From Gemmatimonadales bacterium UBA1120 (GTDB taxonomy: Bacteria > Gemmatimonadota > Gemmatimonadetes > Longimicrobiales > Gaopeijiaceae), in the NCBI GenBank assembly GCA_002313925.1, contig DCAZ01000130.1, positions 6,017-15,861 of the forward strand: a DNA stretch of 9,845 nt, given 5' to 3'. The notes under the pieces were generated by a model. That model was not told the origin of the DNA and ran no database searches. It saw only the letters and a list, made by a program, of their open reading frames with translations. Made by a program: the position numbers and the translations under genes. Each line of letters opens with the position of its first letter. Positions within the stretch are counted from its first letter, which is position 1. Below are positions 6,386 through 9,845 of this stretch, piece after piece.

Positions 6386-6889
6386 ATGATCAAGCACGCG
6401 ACCTTCACTGCTGCATTCCTGCTGATATCTGTAGCAGCATGCGCGGAAGCGGAGGGGGGAGCCCTGGCTGAAAATACTGTCGTTGAAGTTCCTGTAAGTG
6501 CAGCACAGAGTATGCCGAATATCCTGGTCTATAAGACGCCATCCTGTGGCTGCTGTAACGGCTGGATTGAGCATCTACGAGCAGCCGGCTTCGGTGTTGA
6601 AGGTCGGAATCTGCGAGATTTGATGTCTATCAAGCGAGATGCGGGTGTGCCCGTCGGGCTATCCTCATGCCACACAGCGCTGGTTGGAGGCTATGTGGTA
6701 GAGGGGCATGTCCCAGTGGAGCAAGTCAAGCGAATGCTAGCCGAGCAACCTGATATCTCAGGAATTGCCGTCCCTGGAATGCCCACTGGATCTCCTGGAA
6801 TGGAAGGGCCTAACGCGAAACCGTACCAAGTCATTTCATTCGACGATTCAGGCAACGCGCGAGTATACGCGGAGATCGACCCCAGGTAG
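6386..6889 (+). CDS. DUF411 / CopG-like copper-binding lipoprotein
   Basis: ATG at 6386 is chosen over an upstream in-frame start at 6332, because GGAG lies 8 bases before it and the protein then begins with a proper lipoprotein signal (lipobox VAAC, Cys19). The 167-residue product contains the full DUF411 pattern: 'ILVYKTPSCGCCNGW' at 46-60 with Cys54, Cys56 and Cys57, 'GVPVGLSSCHTALVGGYVVEGHVP' around 87-110 with Cys95, His96 and His108, then the Met-rich tail 'AVPGMPTGSPGME' at 128-140. Proteins of this family (CopG) bind copper through the CxCC and SCHT cysteines on a thioredoxin-like fold and belong to copper-resistance systems in the periplasm. Here the lipid anchor would hold it at the membrane. 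No other copper gene (CopA, CusABC, CopZ) is in the window. The beta-barrel candidate follows after 33 bases and is probably co-transcribed. Confidence 0.95.
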   Translation: MIKHATFTAAFLLISVAACAEAEGGALAENTVVEVPVSAAQSMPNILVYKTPSCGCCNGWIEHLRAAGFGVEGRNLRDLMSIKRDAGVPVGLSSCHTALVGGYVVEGHVPVEQVKRMLAEQPDISGIAVPGMPTGSPGMEGPNAKPYQVISFDDSGNARVYAEIDPR

Positions 6890-6922
6890 AGCCCATCAGC
6901 TCAGGAAGGATCGAGATACGAC

Positions 6923-7507
6923 ATGACACGGACTTGGTTTTCAATGATCACGGTCACTGGAATCACGATGTTGGTGACACTCATCACCCCATGCGGTGTC
7001 AATGGTCAGCGGCGCGGGCAAGAAGAAGCTTCTTCCCAAAGGTGGAGCCCAATTTCGATCGGCATATATGTGGGGTACGATAATCAACCCTCTGGTGAGG
7101 TCGCGGGCGCACAGATGCGTATCCCGGTGCTCCCAAGTGGTACTGTTGAACTTATCTCCGGTGCCAACATCACATTCCTCAATCAACTCAAGGAGTACCA
7201 GTTCAATCTTGAGGCAGTTTATACCACTGGAGCGACGGCAGGCGGACTCTACGTAGGTGGTGGACTGGCTTGGAGGAACACGATGTTTGGCTCCGACCTA
7301 ACTGCTGGGCGCAGGACTGTCCGAGGCTACAGCATAGTTACTGGGCTTAAGACTGGAGGGATCGCTGGTACTCCTTTCAGCCCACAACTCGAGATCCGGT
7401 GGACCTTCCTAAAGGAGACAGCGCTCAACCCCAGAGTTATCAGCTTGGGTGTTAATGTCCCGCTATGGGGTTCTGGCCCTAGAAGAAGTGGCCTGTCAGA
7501 CAGATAA
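6923..7507 (+). CDS. Small secreted protein, probable outer-membrane beta-barrel
   Basis: The product is 194 residues with a Sec signal peptide ending around VNGQ (residue 29). An in-frame Met at residue 8 is a possible alternative start. The mature part has alternating polar and hydrophobic strands separated by Gly-rich turns: 'ISIGIYVGYD', 'GTVELISGANITFL', 'QFNLEAVYTT', 'GGLYVGGGLAW', 'YSIVTGLKTG', 'SPQLEIRWTFL' and 'RVISLGVNVPLW'. This reads as about eight strands, the size of small OmpA/OmpX-like or opacity-type barrels. The last strand ends in Trp but is followed by about 11 polar residues, so the usual terminal aromatic beta-signal is not at the very C-terminus. I do not recognise a named family. 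It lies 33 bases after the DUF411 gene, with a purine-rich AGGAAGG about 12 bases upstream. It then converges with the RdhA-like gene over a 34-base gap that shows no obvious hairpin. Confidence 0.8.
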   Translation: MTRTWFSMITVTGITMLVTLITPCGVNGQRRGQEEASSQRWSPISIGIYVGYDNQPSGEVAGAQMRIPVLPSGTVELISGANITFLNQLKEYQFNLEAVYTTGATAGGLYVGGGLAWRNTMFGSDLTAGRRTVRGYSIVTGLKTGGIAGTPFSPQLEIRWTFLKETALNPRVISLGVNVPLWGSGPRRSGLSDR

Positions 7508-7541
7508 ACCCAGTTCCAATCCACTAATGGTGCAGGTCTCC

Positions 7542-8723
7542 TTACCTTTGTGTTCCCTTACGCCACCAGGCGCTAGGGCTCACCCGGTTAGAGGGAGTGA
7601 AGGAGTCGGCCATCCAGAGTGCAAGTCGACGTAGCGGCGTACCGGCAAGCCACAACCACACCCGCGGCCAGAGACTCTTAAGATCTCTGTTGTAAGGACA
7701 CACACGCACACATATCGAACAGTCCGAGTTCTGGTTCGTCCAGAACTTGAAGCAGGACTCGGCATCAACCGTCCACTTTCGAATGCCACGAATATTCGAC
7801 TTGTTGTAAACAACATCTGAAGGCTGGCCATCCGGAATTGCGTTGACGGGACATGCATCAGAACAACGACGGCAGATCTTGCAGAATTCCGTTACACCAA
7901 AAGTCTTCGGATAATCATGGGCAAGTGGCAAATCAGTGAAGATCTTACCAATCCGCACCCGAGGACCAAACTCCTTTGTGATAAGGAGGCCATGCCGACC
8001 ATATTCACCAAGCCCCGCCTTGAGTGCGTAGGGAATCGCGAGGGCTGTGTCATTCATCGTGGCGACTGCCCTGTATCCGAGGTTGATCACATACTGAGCT
8101 AAACCGAGCAAGACAAGGGTGTCTTGCGAGTAGCCTATGCCAGTCGCTGTGCCGCTGAGCGCCGAGGGCACAGTCTCGATCAAATCCTTGTCCATTTCCT
8201 GAACAATCACAATGACGTTTGGTAGGTCGGTAGGGAGCTCCTGTTCCTTCTCCGTTTCACCCTTTCGGCTGTAGGCGTGAGTGTAAACCCACCGTTCATC
8301 GTAATCCGTGATCCCAACAAGATCAGCGCCAAACACCTTGGCTACGTGCTTGATCTCACGGCTCATTTCAGCAGGGGATTCAACCTCAATAGACTCTTCT
8401 GGGCCTTGCCGGTGGACAGTGAAGGGATCAAGAAAACCCTCTCGACGGTTCTGGTCCTCTTTTAGTTCAGCGAAGATGTCAGGTAAGTGCCACGAAGCGT
8501 TGCGGAGTGCATAATCACGCTGCCTGAAGCCGTCTGCGGACTTCCATTCCTTCAATGGAGTTCGATAGGTCTCGAAGAAGCGATCAGTCTTCTCTGATCT
8601 TACTTCCGAGTCCCAAAATGCCCGAGAGTAGATGTCATTCTTCTGACTGAAGCGCTCGAATGAGTCTAGGACTTCAAAACCCGCATCCAAATCCTTCTTG
8701 GCAGGATCAAAGTCTTCACTCAT
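7542..8723 (-). CDS. Reductive-dehalogenase-like (RdhA/QueG superfamily) protein with two [4Fe-4S] motifs
   Basis: From ATG at 8723 the product has 393 residues. A GTG lies just upstream at 8726, but AGGAG sits 7 bases from the ATG. There is no Tat RR motif or Sec signal, so it should be cytosolic. Landmarks of the RdhA family are 'GADLVGITDYDERWVYTHAY' around 132-151, 'GTATGIGYSQDTLVLLGLAQYVINLGY' around 191-217, 'AGLGEYGRHGLLIT' at 236-249 and 'GPRVRIGKIFTDLPLAHDYP' around 253-272. Two ferredoxin motifs follow: CxxCxxCxxxCP at Cys281, 284, 287 and 291, and C-x10-CxxCxxxCP at Cys324, 335, 338 and 342. In the family these serve a cobalamin-dependent reductive reaction (dehalogenases) or epoxyqueuosine reduction (QueG). 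The 'AGLGE.GR.G' and 'TDLPL..D.P' text favours the RdhA branch. A C-terminal Trp/Arg-rich amphipathic stretch at about 351-372 might touch the membrane. No RdhB anchor gene is present. Confidence 0.88.
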   Translation of the reverse strand: MSEDFDPAKKDLDAGFEVLDSFERFSQKNDIYSRAFWDSEVRSEKTDRFFETYRTPLKEWKSADGFRQRDYALRNASWHLPDIFAELKEDQNRREGFLDPFTVHRQGPEESIEVESPAEMSREIKHVAKVFGADLVGITDYDERWVYTHAYSRKGETEKEQELPTDLPNVIVIVQEMDKDLIETVPSALSGTATGIGYSQDTLVLLGLAQYVINLGYRAVATMNDTALAIPYALKAGLGEYGRHGLLITKEFGPRVRIGKIFTDLPLAHDYPKTFGVTEFCKICRRCSDACPVNAIPDGQPSDVVYNKSNIRGIRKWTVDAESCFKFWTNQNSDCSICVRVCPYNRDLKSLWPRVWLWLAGTPLRRLALWMADSFTPSNRVSPSAWWRKGTQR

Positions 8724-8730
8724 CACTTCT

Positions 8731-8735
8731 CTCCT
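8731..8735 (-). promoter_or_regulatory. Ribosome binding site deciding the RdhA-like start
   Basis: AGGAG on the minus strand lies 7 bases before the ATG at 8723 but only 4 before the GTG at 8726. The spacing favours ATG. Confidence 0.65.
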
Positions 8736-8816
8736 AAAAGACGATTGACCGATGGGCGAGGGGCCGTATTCATGAGATCAACGTAGGATCGATATCTGGT
8801 TGGGCAACGTATTGGC

Positions 8817-8846
8817 TGTATCGCATGACATCTCTAAGACCGTCAA
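8817..8846 (-). promoter_or_regulatory. Candidate sigma-70 promoter for the RdhA-like gene
   Basis: On the minus strand TTGACG (8846-8841, 5/6 to consensus) is followed after 18 bases by GATACA (8822-8817, 3/6). Transcription from here would give a leader of roughly 85 bases before the ATG at 8723. With the 168-base gap after the MFS gene, this suggests the RdhA-like gene can be expressed independently of the exporter. Confidence 0.4.
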
Positions 8847-8891
8847 TAGGACCTAAAAATACCCGTTACCACCAGAGCCAGCAGTGAAATC

Positions 8892-9845
8892 TCACTCTAG
8901 GTCTGAAGGCATTGTTGCCGAACGATCATGTGTCGTACGAAGTGGCAGCTCGGGTATGCGAATCGCTAGTATTCCACCGAGAGCTGTAATGATGGTAGCT
9001 AGCCAATAAATCCGCGTAGTGGCCAGCGCGAATGCAGCCTTGACCGCCTCAGCTACTTCCTCTGCAACGCGCTCTCCTTCTGCCATGATTAATGTGGCCT
9101 CAACTACTGGCTCAGTGGCTGCTATACTTTGGTACGTTGCCCGTATAAGGTCCGGCAACTCAGCTCCGCCACTCGAAACGAACTCTTCCGCAACGATGCC
9201 GCGATCAATCACCTCTATCGGCAAATCTATCGAAGAGAAGGCTGCCCAAAGTGTCGTGCCGAGCAAGGAGCCCATAAGAGCCGTACCCACAGTGGCACCA
9301 ATTTGGCGAAAGAAAAGTGATGCACTTGTTACCTGGCCGATGAAACGAACATCAGCTGCATTTTGGATTGCGAGGGTAAAAAGCGGCATCGCAGGTCCCA
9401 CTCCTAGGCCACACATCACTGTAAAAATCGCAACCCGACTATAAGGGACTTCCGGACCCATCGTAGCAAGTAAACTTGTAGCCGTAATAAAAATCAGAGA
9501 TCCCAGAACAATTTGAGGTCTATACCCCACACGATTCACAATCTGACCTGCGAGCGTAGCAGAAAAGACTATTCCTAAAGAGAACGGAATCAGGGCGGCT
9601 CCTGCTTGTGTTGCAGATACTCCTAAGACATTCACCAGGAATAGGGGCAAGAAGAGTGAGACGGACATTAAGGATGCCCCAAAAAAGAAGGTCGACGCAT
9701 TCGCCCTTCGGAATACGGGGTCGGCAAAAAGTCGCATCTCAAGAATCGGCCCAGGAGCGATGCGAGAACGCCGAACAAAAGCTGCGAGCAGCAAGCACCC
9801 GGTAATAATTAAACAGATAGTCAGCCAGGACTCCCAGGACCCCAG
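8892..9845 (-). CDS. MFS transporter, DHA2 (EmrB/QacA-like) type, N-terminal part beyond the window
   Basis: The frame is open to the right edge: a TTG at 9794 is merely a Leu codon inside a membrane helix, and the codons up to 9845 continue the hydrophobic run. The 317 visible residues are the C-terminal part of a 14-helix drug:proton antiporter. 'LEMRLFADPVFRRANASTFFFGASLMS' is the usual linker into helix 9 of DHA2 proteins. 'LVNVLGVSATQAGAALIPFSLGIVFSATLAGQIVNRVGYRP' carries the G-rich helix and the basic loop. 'GLGVGPAMPLFTLAIQNAADVRFIGQVTSASLFFRQIGATVGTALMGSLLG' is the typical GxxxGP and 'FRQIGGxxG' segment. A long extramembrane loop (about 205-270) precedes the last helix, and the tail is short and polar. 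The family exports drugs or other hydrophobic compounds from the cytoplasm; the substrate here is unknown. It lies upstream of the RdhA-like gene on the same strand, 168 bases away. Confidence 0.92.
   Translation of the reverse strand: MGSWESWLTICLIITGCLLLAAFVRRSRIAPGPILEMRLFADPVFRRANASTFFFGASLMSVSLFLPLFLVNVLGVSATQAGAALIPFSLGIVFSATLAGQIVNRVGYRPQIVLGSLIFITATSLLATMGPEVPYSRVAIFTVMCGLGVGPAMPLFTLAIQNAADVRFIGQVTSASLFFRQIGATVGTALMGSLLGTTLWAAFSSIDLPIEVIDRGIVAEEFVSSGGAELPDLIRATYQSIAATEPVVEATLIMAEGERVAEEVAEAVKAAFALATTRIYWLATIITALGGILAIRIPELPLRTTHDRSATMPSDLE

Noticed and set aside
7022..7035. Perfect 14-base palindrome GAAGAAGCTTCTTC
   Set aside because: It lies inside the beta-barrel candidate's reading frame just after the signal peptide and encodes Glu-Glu-Ala-Ser-Ser. 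It has no loop or T-run, so neither a terminator nor a likely operator.
7508..7541. Terminator between the convergent genes
   Set aside because: The 34 bases show no stem with a following T-run on either strand. Termination there cannot be supported.
9019..9444. 141-codon plus-strand open frame opposite the MFS gene
   Set aside because: It is antisense to a clear membrane protein, has low-complexity Ala/Ser/Thr composition and shows no ribosome binding site. It is a shadow of the MFS codon pattern.

Overview
The window is ordinary bacterial chromosome with about 53-55% GC by eye. Genes are densely packed and the longest gene-free stretch is about 183 bases. I see no tRNA, rRNA, CRISPR array, insertion sequence or phage gene. 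Two predicted lipoproteins, several Sec signal peptides and a beta-barrel candidate indicate a Gram-negative (diderm) cell. The mix of a class C beta-lactamase-like hydrolase, a degenerate S41 protease, a Cys-less ArsC-like protein, DUF411 and a reductive-dehalogenase-like protein recalls environmental Gemmatimonadota, Acidobacteriota or similar marine and soil lineages. That placement is an impression, not a demonstrated assignment.

Layout, left to right. (a) 2-607, plus strand: the 3' part of an unrecognised Ala/Arg-rich all-helical protein cut by the window edge. (b) 625-6202, minus strand: a compact run of five genes, read from right to left. They are an S41-type lipoprotein, a glutamate/dicarboxylate-type (DAACS) symporter, a fold-type I PLP enzyme (class V), a secreted class C beta-lactamase-like serine hydrolase, and a small ArsC/Spx-like protein without its cysteine. 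The first four are joined by 4-base stop/start overlaps or a 2-base gap, so they are almost certainly one operon. (c) 6203-6385: a divergent promoter region with a direct repeat. (d) 6386-7507, plus strand: a DUF411/CopG-like copper lipoprotein followed by a small signal-peptide protein that looks like a beta-barrel. (e) 7542-8723, minus strand: an RdhA-like protein with two [4Fe-4S] motifs and its own promoter. (f) 8892-9845, minus strand: the C-terminal part of a DHA2-type MFS exporter cut by the right edge.

How the genes may work together (inference). The five-gene operon puts two hydrolase-like proteins in the envelope, one secondary transporter in the inner membrane, and a PLP enzyme plus a small thioredoxin-fold protein in the cytoplasm. 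This is the layout expected of a small-molecule scavenging route: release a substrate outside, import it, convert it. Three members carry changes at their defining sites. The symporter lacks the substrate-carboxylate arginine and has Lys in the NMDGT motif, the PLP enzyme lacks the desulfurase cysteine loop, and the ArsC-like protein lacks its nucleophile. The substrate is therefore probably not glutamate, aspartate, cysteine or arsenate. This operon is the best candidate for an undescribed system here. The second point of interest is the cytoplasmic, Tat-less reductive-dehalogenase-like enzyme beside a drug-type exporter.
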